Of a DNA stretch of 64,000 nt, positions 54,966 through 63,811 are shown piece by piece (the stretch's first letter is position 1; each line of letters begins with the position of its first letter). This DNA is from an uncultured Bacteroidia bacterium (GTDB lineage: Bacteria; Bacteroidota; Bacteroidia; Bacteroidales; UBA932). The position numbers and the translations under genes were made by a program. The stretch is taken from contig CADBYT010000001.1 in NCBI GenBank assembly GCA_902798975.1, positions 93,889 through 157,888 of the forward strand, given 5' to 3'. The notes beneath the pieces are model-generated. The model saw only the letters and a program-made list of their open reading frames with translations, searched no databases and was not told where the DNA came from.

Positions 54966-54995
54966 ACAAAAAAATCCCCGGCCGGGGCCGGGGAT
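54966..54995 (-). terminator. GC-rich Rho-independent terminator after the HPF gene
   Basis: ATCCCCGGCC pairs with GGCCGGGGAT at 54974-54995, followed on the minus strand by seven T (complement of 54967-54974). It lies 17 bases past the HPF stop and ends the long ara-to-HPF run. Its core is the same as at 36379-36400. Confidence 0.85.
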
Positions 54996-55011
54996 GAAGA
55001 GGAGAGAAGAA

Positions 55012-55305
55012 TTAATTCTCGAATTTCTTTTCCTTGACGCGGGTGAGTTTCTCCTTCATGGCGTCAACGGCTTCCGTGATCGCATTTTCGAAGGTGTCGG
55101 CTTCCCGCTCGATGATGAGCTCCTCGCCAGGGATGTGGATCTGGATCTTGGCGAGTTTGCCTTGTTTGAGATGGTCTTCGAGCGCTACCTCGATCTCATT
55201 GGCCAGATCCTCGCAGAAGCGGGACAGGCGCGAGACTTTCTTCTCCACGAAGGCGGTGAGCTGCTCACTGGCTTCGAACTTGAGGGCTTTGATCTTAATC
55301 TCCAT
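55012..55305 (-). CDS. Ribosome hibernation promoting factor (HPF/RaiA family)
   Basis: A 97-residue ribosome-associated protein of the YfiA/RaiA/HPF fold, which stabilises idle ribosomes in stationary phase. The start MEIKIKALKFEASEQLTAFVEKKVSRLSRF, followed by a strand LAKIQIHIPGEELIIE and a helix TFENAITEAVDAMKEKLTRVKEKK, match the short form of the family. Its start overlaps the end of the recombinase gene by 11 bases. It is last in the operon. Confidence 0.88.
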   Translation of the reverse strand: MEIKIKALKFEASEQLTAFVEKKVSRLSRFCEDLANEIEVALEDHLKQGKLAKIQIHIPGEELIIEREADTFENAITEAVDAMKEKLTRVKEKKFEN

Positions 55306-56335
55306 GGTTACCATCATTTTTTGCCCGGGGATGGGCGGATTTATAAACATTCTGCAGTCGCTCGATGGAATTGTGCGTATAGACCTGGGTCGCCGCCAGG
55401 GAGCTGTGGCCCAGCAATTCCTTGATGGAATTGAGGTCCGTGCCCCCGTCCAGCAGCTCCGTCGCCAGCGTGTGCCGAAGCACGTGCGGGGACTTCCTGC
55501 CGCTGATGCTGCCGACCTGCCCGAGGGCTGCCTTGACCGCCCGGTCCACGTAGACCGGATAGAGCCGGCCGCCTCGCGGCGTCTGCAGGAGCGGGGCCTC
55601 CGGGGCCTGATCCGCGCATTTCAAAGAGTCAACCGATTGTAAATATAGCAAAATTTCATCACAAAGTGAAGGGGTCAGCGGAATTTCGCGCATTTTGTCT
55701 CCTTTTCCGCGTACGCGCAGCACGCGGCGCGCGAAGTCCACCGAGTCCCGGTTCAGCGAGATCAGCTCGCTGCGGCGTATGCCCGTGCCGTACAGCAGGC
55801 CCATGATCATCCGCTCCAGCTGATCCTCATATTTCCCATATTCCAGCACCCCTTTCGTCCGTTCGAAATAGTCCTGCATCGACTCCTCCCGGTAGAATAC
55901 CGGCAGGCGCTTCTCCTGCTTCGGGCGGCTCACCAGCCGCACCGGATTGCTCGCCAGCACCCCCTGCTTCATCAGGAACTTGCAGAAGCCGCTCAGCACA
56001 CTCAGATGGAGATTCACCGTCTTCGCGCTCTCCTTCTTCTCATCCATCAGATACACCTCGTAGCTCCGCACCGTCTGCACGTCCAGCGTAGCCTCGGCAA
56101 GGGTCTGCCCAGCAGAACCGTGGCCGCCCGTGGCCTCGTGAACGGGAGGGGCCCAGCCGTCAGGCTGGGAGGGATGAGCGCGCAGCGCGAAGTTCTGTCG
56201 GGCAGAGCCCTTGCCGGGCGCAGCGTCAGCAGAGGCAAAGGCGAAATAGTCCGTCAGGATACTGCGGTAGATGTCGATGGTCCGGGGCGAGTAGCGGCGG
56301 ACGGTGGAGAGATATGTCAGGTAGCGCTCGATCAT
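55295..56335 (-). CDS. xerC: Xer-type tyrosine recombinase with in-frame repeat insert
   Basis: A 346-residue site-specific recombinase resolving chromosome dimers; about 300 residues is usual. The catalytic set is complete: Arg in GIRRSE, Lys in GKGDKMRE, His-x-x-Arg in HVLRHT, His in LLGHSS and the nucleophile Tyr in QVYTHN. The N-terminal SAM-like domain is interrupted at 56096-56215 by about 40 extra residues (SARQNFALRAH..., GGHGSAGQTLAEA), which come from a hairpin repeat. Because the insertion sits in a loop of the N-terminal domain, activity may survive. The start overlaps the CCA-transferase gene by 4 bases. Whether it is XerC or XerD is not settled. Confidence 0.88.
   Translation of the reverse strand: MIERYLTYLSTVRRYSPRTIDIYRSILTDYFAFASADAAPGKGSARQNFALRAHPSQPDGWAPPVHEATGGHGSAGQTLAEATLDVQTVRSYEVYLMDEKKESAKTVNLHLSVLSGFCKFLMKQGVLASNPVRLVSRPKQEKRLPVFYREESMQDYFERTKGVLEYGKYEDQLERMIMGLLYGTGIRRSELISLNRDSVDFARRVLRVRGKGDKMREIPLTPSLCDEILLYLQSVDSLKCADQAPEAPLLQTPRGGRLYPVYVDRAVKAALGQVGSISGRKSPHVLRHTLATELLDGGTDLNSIKELLGHSSLAATQVYTHNSIERLQNVYKSAHPRAKNDGNHGD
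56096..56215 (-). repeat. 120-bp hairpin repeat (family B) inserted in frame in the Xer gene
   Basis: Ends form an inverted repeat: GGCAAGGGTCTGCCCAGCAGAAC-type at 56096-56118 pairs with the complement at 56192-56215. The core at 56145-56192 (GGGAGGGGCCCAGCC...GGCTGGGAGGG) corresponds to 2131-2167 in the intergenic element. Its length is 40 codons, so the frame is kept. Confidence 0.7.
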
Positions 56336-57756
56336 ACCTCATGCAGGCCAAGCTCGGAAGCATGCTGCCGCATGAAGGCATCCGCCTCCTCGAAATTATT
56401 GCCGATAATGCCGTCCAGGATGGCCTCCTTGACCATTTCCTTGATCTGGCCGATCTCCCGGCAGGGCGGCACGCCATACACCTGCATGACGTACTCCCCG
56501 TCGATGGGATTCTTGAAATTGCGGATTGCGTCCTTCTCCTCCACCTCCACGAGCTTGCGCTTCACCAACTCGAAATTGCCCCGGATGCGCGCCACCTTCG
56601 CCTCGTTCTTGGAGGTGATGTCGGCATTGCAGAGCAGCATCAGGTCGTCGATGTCGTCGCCGGCATCGAACAGCAGGCGCCGCACGGCACTGTCCGTGAC
56701 TTCGTCGTCCACCAGCGCGATGGGCCGCAGATGCAGCCGCACCAGCTTCTGGACATACTTCATCTCATCGAGCGGCAGACGCAGGCGGTCAAAGATCTTG
56801 GGGACCATCCGGGCCCCGATCACCTCGTGCCCATGGAAGGTCCAGCCGACGGCCGCATCGTAACGCTTGCTGGCCGGCTTGCCGATATCGTGCAGCAGCG
56901 CGGCCCAGCGAAGATACAGTTTATCAGACACTTCCGCCACATTCGTGAGGACGGCCAGGGAGTGGGCGAAGTTATCCTTGTGGCCGCGGCCGTCGACCGT
57001 TTCGACGCCCTTCAGGGCGAGGAGCTCCGGCAAGACATGGCCCAGCAGCCCAGCCTCGTCCATGAGACGGAAGGCCATCGCAGGCCGGTCGGCCGCAAGC
57101 ATCTTGTTCAATTCCTCGGCAATGCGCTCGCAGGAAAGGATGCTCAGGCGGTCCGCCATGCGGCGCATCGACTCCATCGACTCGGGGACGATGGTAAACG
57201 GATGCACCGGCGTGGAGAGTTTGGTCGCGAAACGCACCGCGCGCAGCATGCGCAGCGGATCGTCGGAATAGGTCGTGTCCGGATCGAGCGGCGTGCGGAT
57301 GATGCCGGCGTCCAGGTCGCGGATGCCGCCGAAAGGATCCACGAGCGCACCGTAATCCTCCTGCTGCAGCGAGAACGCCATCGCGTTGATGGTGAAATCC
57401 CGGCGCTGCTGGTCGTCCTCGAGGGTGCCGTTCTCCACGATGGGCTTGCGCGACTCGCGGCGGTAGGACTCCTTGCGCGCGCCGACGAATTCGACCTCGT
57501 CGCCGCGGAAATGCAGCATCGCCGTCCCGAAATTCTTGAAATAAGACACGTGCTGCTTCGTCTTCTCTCCCACGGCGCGGGCGAAATCGATACCGCTCCC
57601 CTCCACCACGATGTCGATGTCGTTGCGGGGGCGTCCCAGGAAGCAGTCGCGCACGAAACCGCCGATCACGAAAGCACGGACCCCCCGCTCGGCAGCCACC
57701 TCGCTGACGATGCGGAAAATCGGACGATCCAGGAACTGGGCGGTTATCGTGGACAT
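56332..57756 (-). CDS. cca: CCA tRNA nucleotidyltransferase with HD domain
   Basis: A 474-residue enzyme adding CCA to tRNA 3' ends. The nucleotidyltransferase motif GGFVRDCFLGRPRNDIDIVVEG (two catalytic Asp) is at about residue 33. The tRNA-binding region RDFTINAMAFS and DPDTTYSDDPLRMLRA (about 145-190) follow, and an HD phosphohydrolase domain has LLHDIGKP near residue 290. A poly(A) polymerase is possible but the single CCA enzyme is the more common role in Bacteroidota. It overlaps its neighbours by 4 and 13 bases. Confidence 0.92.
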   Translation of the reverse strand: MSTITAQFLDRPIFRIVSEVAAERGVRAFVIGGFVRDCFLGRPRNDIDIVVEGSGIDFARAVGEKTKQHVSYFKNFGTAMLHFRGDEVEFVGARKESYRRESRKPIVENGTLEDDQQRRDFTINAMAFSLQQEDYGALVDPFGGIRDLDAGIIRTPLDPDTTYSDDPLRMLRAVRFATKLSTPVHPFTIVPESMESMRRMADRLSILSCERIAEELNKMLAADRPAMAFRLMDEAGLLGHVLPELLALKGVETVDGRGHKDNFAHSLAVLTNVAEVSDKLYLRWAALLHDIGKPASKRYDAAVGWTFHGHEVIGARMVPKIFDRLRLPLDEMKYVQKLVRLHLRPIALVDDEVTDSAVRRLLFDAGDDIDDLMLLCNADITSKNEAKVARIRGNFELVKRKLVEVEEKDAIRNFKNPIDGEYVMQVYGVPPCREIGQIKEMVKEAILDGIIGNNFEEADAFMRQHASELGLHEV

Positions 57757-58145
57757 AGCATTTCTTCGTAGGTGGGAACGGCGTCCATCGGGACGAAGCG
57801 CTCCCCTTCCAGACGGTAAAGATACGTCATTTTTCCGTTAGTCAGGAAAAGAAAACGCACCCCGAGCACGGAATTGTAGCGCATGGCCTGCTCCACGACA
57901 CGGGCGTCGAGCGCCACCTCGGGACGTTTGCACTCCACCACCGCCAGCGGCGCACCCGCACGGTCATAGACCAGGATGTCCGCCCGCCAGGGCTTGGCGC
58001 CGAACTTGAACCCCACCTCGCTCATCATCATGTGCTCCGGCACGCCGATGGTGTCACGGAGCTGCACGATAAACCACTGCCGCACCCGTTCCTCGGGTGT
58101 GGCAGTGACTTCTCGTTTGCGGAGCGGGTCCCAGATCAGCTCCAT
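57744..58145 (-). CDS. HsdR N-terminal-like nuclease-fold protein (stand-alone)
   Basis: A 133-residue protein resembling the N-terminal domain of type I restriction R subunits (PD-(D/E)xK fold). The core reads WRADILVYDRAGAPLAVVECKRP, with the Asp and Glu-x-Lys of the active site, followed by helices and LFLTNGKMTYLYRLEG. No helicase, methylase or specificity subunit is near, so this is not a full restriction system. It lies between araB and cca, with 6-base gap and 13-base overlap. Stand-alone versions are frequent in Bacteroidota; the role is unknown. Confidence 0.8.
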   Translation of the reverse strand: MELIWDPLRKREVTATPEERVRQWFIVQLRDTIGVPEHMMMSEVGFKFGAKPWRADILVYDRAGAPLAVVECKRPEVALDARVVEQAMRYNSVLGVRFLFLTNGKMTYLYRLEGERFVPMDAVPTYEEMLCPR

Positions 58146-58151
58146 TGCAAA

Positions 58152-59741
58152 TTATTTCTTGCAGCGGACAGCGGCTTCCTCGATGGGGAGAGCGGCCTTG
58201 TAGTTCGCCATGTAGGCCTCGAAACCGGCCACATCCTGCGGATCCGGCGCGATCTCGGTGCCCGTATTCCCGGCGAAGACGAACTTGTCCAGGTAGTCGG
58301 GCAGGCTCAGCTTGGCATTGCTCACCACATAAGAGGCCAGCAGGGCGATGCCCCAGGCACCGCCTTCCCCGGCCGTCTCCATCACGGAAATCGGCGAATT
58401 CAGGGCGGCTGCGAGGAACTTCTGTCCCACGACCGGCGTCTTGAACAGGCCGCCGTGGCCCGTGATGCGGTCCACTTTCACGTTCTCCTCCCGGAACAGC
58501 ACGTCGTTGCCGATCTTCAGCACCGCGATGGCGCCGTAGAGTTGCGCGCGGAAGAAGTTGGCCAGCGAGAACTTGTCGTTGGCGCTGCGAACGAAGAGCG
58601 GGCGTCCGTCCGCGAAGCCGGTGACCGGCTCGCCGGAGACATAGTTGAAGGCAACCAGGCCGCCGCAGTCGGGATCTCCCTCCAGGGCGTGGGTGAACAG
58701 CTTGACATAGATGTCGTGCTTGTCATCCAGCGGGCCCAGCAGCAACTGGTACTCGCGGAGCATCTTCACCCAGGCGTTCAGCTCGGACGTGCAGTTGTTG
58801 CAGTGCACCATCGCAACCAGGTTGCCGTCCGGCGTCGTAACCATGTCGATCATCTCGTTCGGCTTGGACAGTTCCTTCTCCAGGACGATCATCGAGAAGG
58901 AGGAAGTGCCGGCGGAAACGTTGCCCGTACGGGGACGGACGGCGTTCGTCGCGACCATGCCGGTACCTGCGTCGCCTTCCGGCGGGCAGAGCGGAATACC
59001 GGCCTTCAGGTGGCCCGAAACGTCCAGGCGCTTTGCGCCCGTCTCGGTCAGACGGCCGGCCAGTTCGCCTGCGCTGAGAATCTTCGGCAGGATGTCGTGC
59101 AGCTTCCAGGGATAATTCTTCGGAGCAACCAGCTGCTCGAACTTCTCCACCATGTCCGCGCGGTAGTTCCCGGTCACGGGATCCACCGGCAGCATGCCGG
59201 AAGCGTCTCCGACACCCAGCACCTTCTCGCCGGTCAGCTTCCAGTGGATATAGCCGGCCAGGGTGGTCAGGTAGCCGATGTCCCGCACGTGCGGCTCATT
59301 GTTCAGGATGGCCTGGTACAGGTGGGAGATGCTCCAGCGGAGCGGAATGTTGTAGACGAAGAGCTTGGAGAGTTCCGCAGCAGCGGCACCGGTGTTGGTG
59401 TTGCGCCAGGTACGGAACGGAGTCAGCAGGTGGCCTTCCTTGTTGAAAGGCATGTAGCCGTGCATCATGGCGCTGATGCCGATGGCGGCGAGATTCTCGA
59501 TCTCCACCCCGTAGCGCTTGCGTACATCGACGCGCATGTCGGAATAGCACTGCTGCAGGCCGAACCAGATGACTTCCTTGCTGTAGGTCCACAGGCCGTC
59601 CACGAGCTGGTTCTCCCACTCGTAGCTGCCCTGGGCGATCGGGACGTTGAGCTCGTTCACCAGCACCGCCTTGACGCGGGTGGAGCCGAATTCAATGCCC
59701 AGTACGGCCTTGCCGCTTTCGATACATTGTTTCGCGTCCAT
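58152..59741 (-). CDS. FGGY carbohydrate kinase, probable ribulokinase
   Basis: A 529-residue sugar kinase. The N-terminal phosphate motif GIEFGSTRVKAVLV at about residue 15 and the second-half motif AGTSSFSMIV are FGGY-family features; MHGYMPF is seen near the sugar site. Adjacent araA and araD make L-ribulose the likely substrate, giving L-ribulose-5-phosphate. The sequence looks closer to the Bacteroidota xylulokinase-like ribulokinases than to E. coli AraB, so I leave the gene symbol empty. It starts 1 base after araA ends. Confidence 0.85.
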   Translation of the reverse strand: MDAKQCIESGKAVLGIEFGSTRVKAVLVNELNVPIAQGSYEWENQLVDGLWTYSKEVIWFGLQQCYSDMRVDVRKRYGVEIENLAAIGISAMMHGYMPFNKEGHLLTPFRTWRNTNTGAAAAELSKLFVYNIPLRWSISHLYQAILNNEPHVRDIGYLTTLAGYIHWKLTGEKVLGVGDASGMLPVDPVTGNYRADMVEKFEQLVAPKNYPWKLHDILPKILSAGELAGRLTETGAKRLDVSGHLKAGIPLCPPEGDAGTGMVATNAVRPRTGNVSAGTSSFSMIVLEKELSKPNEMIDMVTTPDGNLVAMVHCNNCTSELNAWVKMLREYQLLLGPLDDKHDIYVKLFTHALEGDPDCGGLVAFNYVSGEPVTGFADGRPLFVRSANDKFSLANFFRAQLYGAIAVLKIGNDVLFREENVKVDRITGHGGLFKTPVVGQKFLAAALNSPISVMETAGEGGAWGIALLASYVVSNAKLSLPDYLDKFVFAGNTGTEIAPDPQDVAGFEAYMANYKAALPIEEAAVRCKK

Positions 59742-59742
59742 A

Positions 59743-61281
59743 CTACTTGAGCGCCTTGTTGAGCATGTAATACACCTCGTTCATCCGGAGTTCCTTCTTG
59801 AACTCGGGGATGGTGGTGTTCTTATTGATGTGGACGAACTCGATGCCCGTCATTTCGGCGAAGTCATCCCAGTAGTCGGCCGTGATGTCGTAGCTGAAGG
59901 CGGAATGGTGCGTGCCGCCAGCCAGGATCCAGGCGCCGGCGCCGATCTCGAAGGTCGGCTGCGGGACCCAGAGGGCGGAGGCGACGGGGAGCTTGGGCAT
60001 GGGCTTGGGCTCGATGCACTCCACGTCCTGCGCAATCAGGCGGAAACGGTTGCCGAGGTCCACAACGGTGGCCTTGATGCCGGGGCCGGTCTTGGAGGTG
60101 AACACCAGGCGGGCGGTCGGCTGCTTGCGGATGCCGATGCCGAGGAAGTGCACCTCGAGCTTCGGCTTGTCGCTCGCAATCATCGGGCAGATTTCCAGCA
60201 TGTGGCTCTGCAGGGCGGAACTCTTGTCGCCGGCGAAATTGAGGGTGTAGTCCTCGAGGAAGGAGCAGCCCGTCGGCAGGCCCTGGGACATCACCCAGAG
60301 GGTGCGGTACAGGCAGGCGGTCTTCCAGTCGCCTTCGGCGCCGAAGCCGTAGCCTTCCTCCATCAGGCGCTGCGAAGCGAGGCCCGGGATCTGGTCGAAA
60401 CCGCAGAAATCCGGGGCGTTCACGTCGGCGTCGCCGAGGTCGTCGAAGTTGGTGGTGAAGGCCGTGGCACCCTCGTCCTTGAGGACGCGGCGCAGGGCGA
60501 TCTCCGCCTTCGCGGAATTGCGCACCTTCTCCCAGTACACCTGCTCGCCCGTCTCGTCGATCTTGACGGTATAGAGCTTCTTGTATTCGGCGACGAGCGC
60601 ATCCGTCTCGGCGTCGGTGACCTTCTTATAATATTCCATCAGGGAGGAGACCGGATAGTAGTCCACATGGTAGCCGAGGCGCTGCTCGAACTCCACGCGG
60701 TCTCCGTCGGTCACGGCCACGTTGTTCATGTTCATACCGAACATCAGGCAGCGGACGTTCTTGGCATCCGCCACGCCGGCGGCCACGCGGGCCCACACGG
60801 CAATCTGCTTCTGGGCGGCCTCATCCTTCCAGTAGCCGACCACGACCTTGCGCTGGACGCGCATGCGGGCGCAGATGTGGCCGTACTCGATGTCGCCGTG
60901 GGCGCTCTGGTTCAGGTTCATGAAGTCCATGTCGATCTTGTCCCAGGGAATCTCGGCGTTGTACTGGGTGTGGAAGTGCAGGAGCGGCTTCTCCAGGGAC
61001 TGGAGGCCCTTGATCCACATTTTGGCCGGAGAGAAGGTGTGCATCCAGGTGATGACACCCACGCACTTGGGCTCGTTGTTGGCGGCCTTCATCACGGCCT
61101 CGACCTCCTTGCTGCTGTTGGCCGTGCCCTTATAAACAATCTTGACGGGAATATTGCCGGAGGCGTTCAGGCCCTCGACCATTTCTTTGGAGTGTCCGTC
61201 GACGGCGACCACCGCATCCCCACCGTAGAGGAGCTGCGCACCGGTCACCCACCATAATTCGCAGTTTTCAAATGCTTTCAT
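59743..61281 (-). CDS. araA: L-arabinose isomerase
   Basis: A 512-residue cytosolic enzyme converting L-arabinose to L-ribulose. Metal ligands and family motifs are present: GFGAEGDWKTA (Glu), SFLEDYTLNF (Glu), LQSHMLEICP (His) and GGTHHSAFSYD (His). The start MKAFENCELWWVTGAQLLYG is typical. Length is normal. It lies 17 bases after araD and 1 base before the kinase gene. Confidence 0.96.
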   Translation of the reverse strand: MKAFENCELWWVTGAQLLYGGDAVVAVDGHSKEMVEGLNASGNIPVKIVYKGTANSSKEVEAVMKAANNEPKCVGVITWMHTFSPAKMWIKGLQSLEKPLLHFHTQYNAEIPWDKIDMDFMNLNQSAHGDIEYGHICARMRVQRKVVVGYWKDEAAQKQIAVWARVAAGVADAKNVRCLMFGMNMNNVAVTDGDRVEFEQRLGYHVDYYPVSSLMEYYKKVTDAETDALVAEYKKLYTVKIDETGEQVYWEKVRNSAKAEIALRRVLKDEGATAFTTNFDDLGDADVNAPDFCGFDQIPGLASQRLMEEGYGFGAEGDWKTACLYRTLWVMSQGLPTGCSFLEDYTLNFAGDKSSALQSHMLEICPMIASDKPKLEVHFLGIGIRKQPTARLVFTSKTGPGIKATVVDLGNRFRLIAQDVECIEPKPMPKLPVASALWVPQPTFEIGAGAWILAGGTHHSAFSYDITADYWDDFAEMTGIEFVHINKNTTIPEFKKELRMNEVYYMLNKALK

Positions 61282-61298
61282 ACCGTTTCAGTGTATTA

Positions 61299-62027
61299 TT
61301 ATTTTTTCTTTTGTCCGTAGTAGGCGTTGGGGCCATGCTTGCGGGAATAATGCTTCTCAACGAGGAGCTTGTTCATCTTGGGGCCGAAGCCCGGAACATA
61401 GCGCGTCTCGAGCTTGTTCCAGGTGCTGAGGCCCACGGAGATGTAAGCCATCTTGGCCACGGCCTCCAGCACTACGGCGTTGTGCACCGCGTTGTCGGCG
61501 TCCGTGCCCCAGGCAAAGGGTCCGTGGTTCTTGACCAGCACCGCGGGCGTGTCGTCGGGATTCAATCCCTTGAAACGCTCCACGATGACCTTGCCGGTCT
61601 CCTTCTCATATTCGCCGAACACCTCCGCTTTCTTCATGCTGCGCGTGCAGGGGATGTTGTCGTGGAAGTAGTCGGCGTGCGTGGTACCGATGTTGGGAAT
61701 GTCGAGGCCGGCCTGGGCCCAGGCAGTGGCGTAGGTCGAGTGCGTGTGCACCACGCCCCCGATATTCGGGAATGCCTTGTAGAGCTCCACGTGCGTGGGC
61801 GTGTCGGAAGAGGGGTTCAAGTCCCCTTCCACCACCTTGCCGTTCAGGTCGACGACGACCATGTCGGACGGCTTCATGTTGTCGTAGGACACGCCGCTGG
61901 GCTTGATGACCACCAGCCCGCTCGCACGGTCGATGGCGGAGACGTTGCCCCAGGTGAAGATGACAAGGCCGTGCCGGACCAAATCGAGATTGGCCCGGCA
62001 CACCTTTTCTTTCAGTTCTTCTAACAT
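61299..62027 (-). CDS. araD: L-ribulose-5-phosphate 4-epimerase
   Basis: A 242-residue class II aldolase-family enzyme producing D-xylulose-5-phosphate. Metal ligands appear in [17 protein letters not shown] (two His) and KNHGPFAWG (His), with phosphate motif GNVSAIDR and [10 protein letters not shown]. It is the third step in L-arabinose use. A palindromic repeat lies in the 42-base gap before it. Confidence 0.95.
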   Translation of the reverse strand: MLEELKEKVCRANLDLVRHGLVIFTWGNVSAIDRASGLVVIKPSGVSYDNMKPSDMVVVDLNGKVVEGDLNPSSDTPTHVELYKAFPNIGGVVHTHSTYATAWAQAGLDIPNIGTTHADYFHDNIPCTRSMKKAEVFGEYEKETGKVIVERFKGLNPDDTPAVLVKNHGPFAWGTDADNAVHNAVVLEAVAKMAYISVGLSTWNKLETRYVPGFGPKMNKLLVEKHYSRKHGPNAYYGQKKK

Positions 62028-62038
62028 ATTCTTTTATA

Positions 62039-62064
62039 GATTCCCGGTCAGGCCGGGAATGACG
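62039..62064 (-). repeat. Palindromic repeat family A, intergenic copy
   Basis: GATTCCCGG to CCGGGAATGACG between the symporter and araD genes. Arms ATTCCCGG (62040-62047) and CCGGGAAT (62053-62060) pair perfectly around TCAGG. It would form a hairpin in the operon mRNA. Confidence 0.75.
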
Positions 62065-62069
62065 AAATG

Positions 62070-63791
62070 CTACCAGAAGTAAATGTAGAACGCGACCGTG
62101 AAGGCCAGGATGATGCAGGTGTGGATGATGTCCCAGGTGCCCCAGGAGGCACGGGTTTCCGCTTTCTGTTCAGGCGTAGCCGTGCCGAAGCACAGGCCGC
62201 GCACCTGCTCCTCCGCCGGCTTCGGGGTCAGCAGCGTGACCACGATGGCCAGGCAGACGCAGAAGAGGAACATCCAGACGCAGAAGGCGTACACGTTCAG
62301 CTCGTTGAAGATGAAGGTGAACACGTTGTGCGCTTCCGGGTTGATGATCATGGTGATCAGGCGCGTGAAGCCCAGCACCAGACCCACGATGAGGGTCCAC
62401 ATACCGGCCTTCGGGGATGTCTTCTTCCAGCAGATACCCAGCAGGAACACCGCGGCGATGGCCGGGGCCAGGAGACTCTGCACACTCTGGATGTAGTTGT
62501 ACAGGCTCTTGCCCATGCGCTGGATGACGAAGATCCACAGCACGCCGAGCACGACCACCACCACGGTGGCGACACGGCCGATGAGCACGAGCTTCTTCTC
62601 GTCGGTATCCGGATGCTTGCGCTTATAGATATCGATGGTGTAGAGCATGGCGGAGGAGTTGTACAGGGAAGCCAGGGAGCTCATCAGGGCAGCCAGGATA
62701 CCGCAGATCACGACGCCCTTCAGACCCACAGGCAGGAGGGTGTTGACCAGCATCGGGAAGGCGATGTCCGGATTGGCCACGGTGCCGTCCGCCTGCACGC
62801 CGAGGGCGACAGCCAGCTGCTGGCCAATGGTGGACTCAGGGTGCTTGGTGAGAGCGAAAGCGATCATACCCGGGATGAGGAACAGGAACACCGGGAGGAG
62901 CTTGAGGTAGGCGCCGAAGATGGTACCGCGGCGGGACTCCTTCTGGTTCTTGCCGGAGAGGACACGCTGGACGATGAACTGGTCGGTGCACCAGTACCAG
63001 AAACCGATGATGGCGGAGCCGAAGAGGGCGCCGTACCACGGGAATTCCTTATCCTGTCCGCTGCGCATCAGGTCGGTCATCGTGTCGCCGTAGTCATTGA
63101 CGGGCTGGGCGTCGCAGATGGACATCATGGCGTTCCAGCCGCCGAGTTCGCGGAGGCCAAGCCACAGGATGACCAGGGAGCCGACCAGCAGGATAGGCGT
63201 CTGCAGGACCGAGGTCTTGAGCACGGATTCCATACCGCCGATGACGGTATAGATGGCGGTGATGATCACGAGGGCCAGGGCGGCCACCCAGAAGTTGATG
63301 CCCAGCAGGGTGTTCAGGGCGAGGCCGCCGGCGAGGACGGTCACGGACACCTTGGTCAGCACGTAGCTGGCGAGGGATAGCCAGGTGAGGATGCCGCGGC
63401 TCTCCTTGTTGTACCGCTTCTCGAGGAATTCCGGCATCGTATAGACCATACTGCGCTCGTAGAACGGCACGAAGACCCAGCCGAGGATGAGGATCATCCA
63501 GCCCTGGATCTCCCAGTGGGCCTGCGCCATACCGGCGGAAGCGCCGGTGCCGGCCAGACCGATGAGGTGCTCGGAACCGATGTTGGAAGCGAAGATGGAC
63601 GCGCCGATGGCGATCCACGTAGCGCTGCGGCCGCTCAGGAAGTAGTCGCCGGAGGTCTCTTTCTTCTTACGGGAGACGTCCCAGCAAATCCAGATCATCG
63701 CGAGGAAGAACAGACCGATGACGATCCAGTCCCAGGACGCGAGGGAGATGCGGTTCAGATCCGCAGCCTGTAAAGGCAGGAATTTAAGCAT
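62070..63791 (-). CDS. Sodium/solute symporter (SSS family), probable arabinose importer
   Basis: A 573-residue inner-membrane symporter with about 14 helices. Family signatures include SGDYFLSGRSATWIAIGASIFASNIGSEHLIGLAGTG near residue 50, the Na+-site region, and VLFLIPGM-like core helices. The SGLT group imports sugars with Na+. Its place between a mutarotase and araDA-kinase genes suggests L-arabinose or a related pentose. It starts at the ATG at 63791. A 42-base gap with a repeat follows. Confidence 0.9.
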   Translation of the reverse strand: MLKFLPLQAADLNRISLASWDWIVIGLFFLAMIWICWDVSRKKKETSGDYFLSGRSATWIAIGASIFASNIGSEHLIGLAGTGASAGMAQAHWEIQGWMILILGWVFVPFYERSMVYTMPEFLEKRYNKESRGILTWLSLASYVLTKVSVTVLAGGLALNTLLGINFWVAALALVIITAIYTVIGGMESVLKTSVLQTPILLVGSLVILWLGLRELGGWNAMMSICDAQPVNDYGDTMTDLMRSGQDKEFPWYGALFGSAIIGFWYWCTDQFIVQRVLSGKNQKESRRGTIFGAYLKLLPVFLFLIPGMIAFALTKHPESTIGQQLAVALGVQADGTVANPDIAFPMLVNTLLPVGLKGVVICGILAALMSSLASLYNSSAMLYTIDIYKRKHPDTDEKKLVLIGRVATVVVVVLGVLWIFVIQRMGKSLYNYIQSVQSLLAPAIAAVFLLGICWKKTSPKAGMWTLIVGLVLGFTRLITMIINPEAHNVFTFIFNELNVYAFCVWMFLFCVCLAIVVTLLTPKPAEEQVRGLCFGTATPEQKAETRASWGTWDIIHTCIILAFTVAFYIYFW

Positions 63792-63811
63792 AGTGTATCA
63801 CGTTTTGTTGG

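Noticed and set aside
57744-58145. A type I restriction system
   Set aside because: Only an N-terminal R-subunit-like domain exists; no helicase, methylase or specificity gene is in the window.
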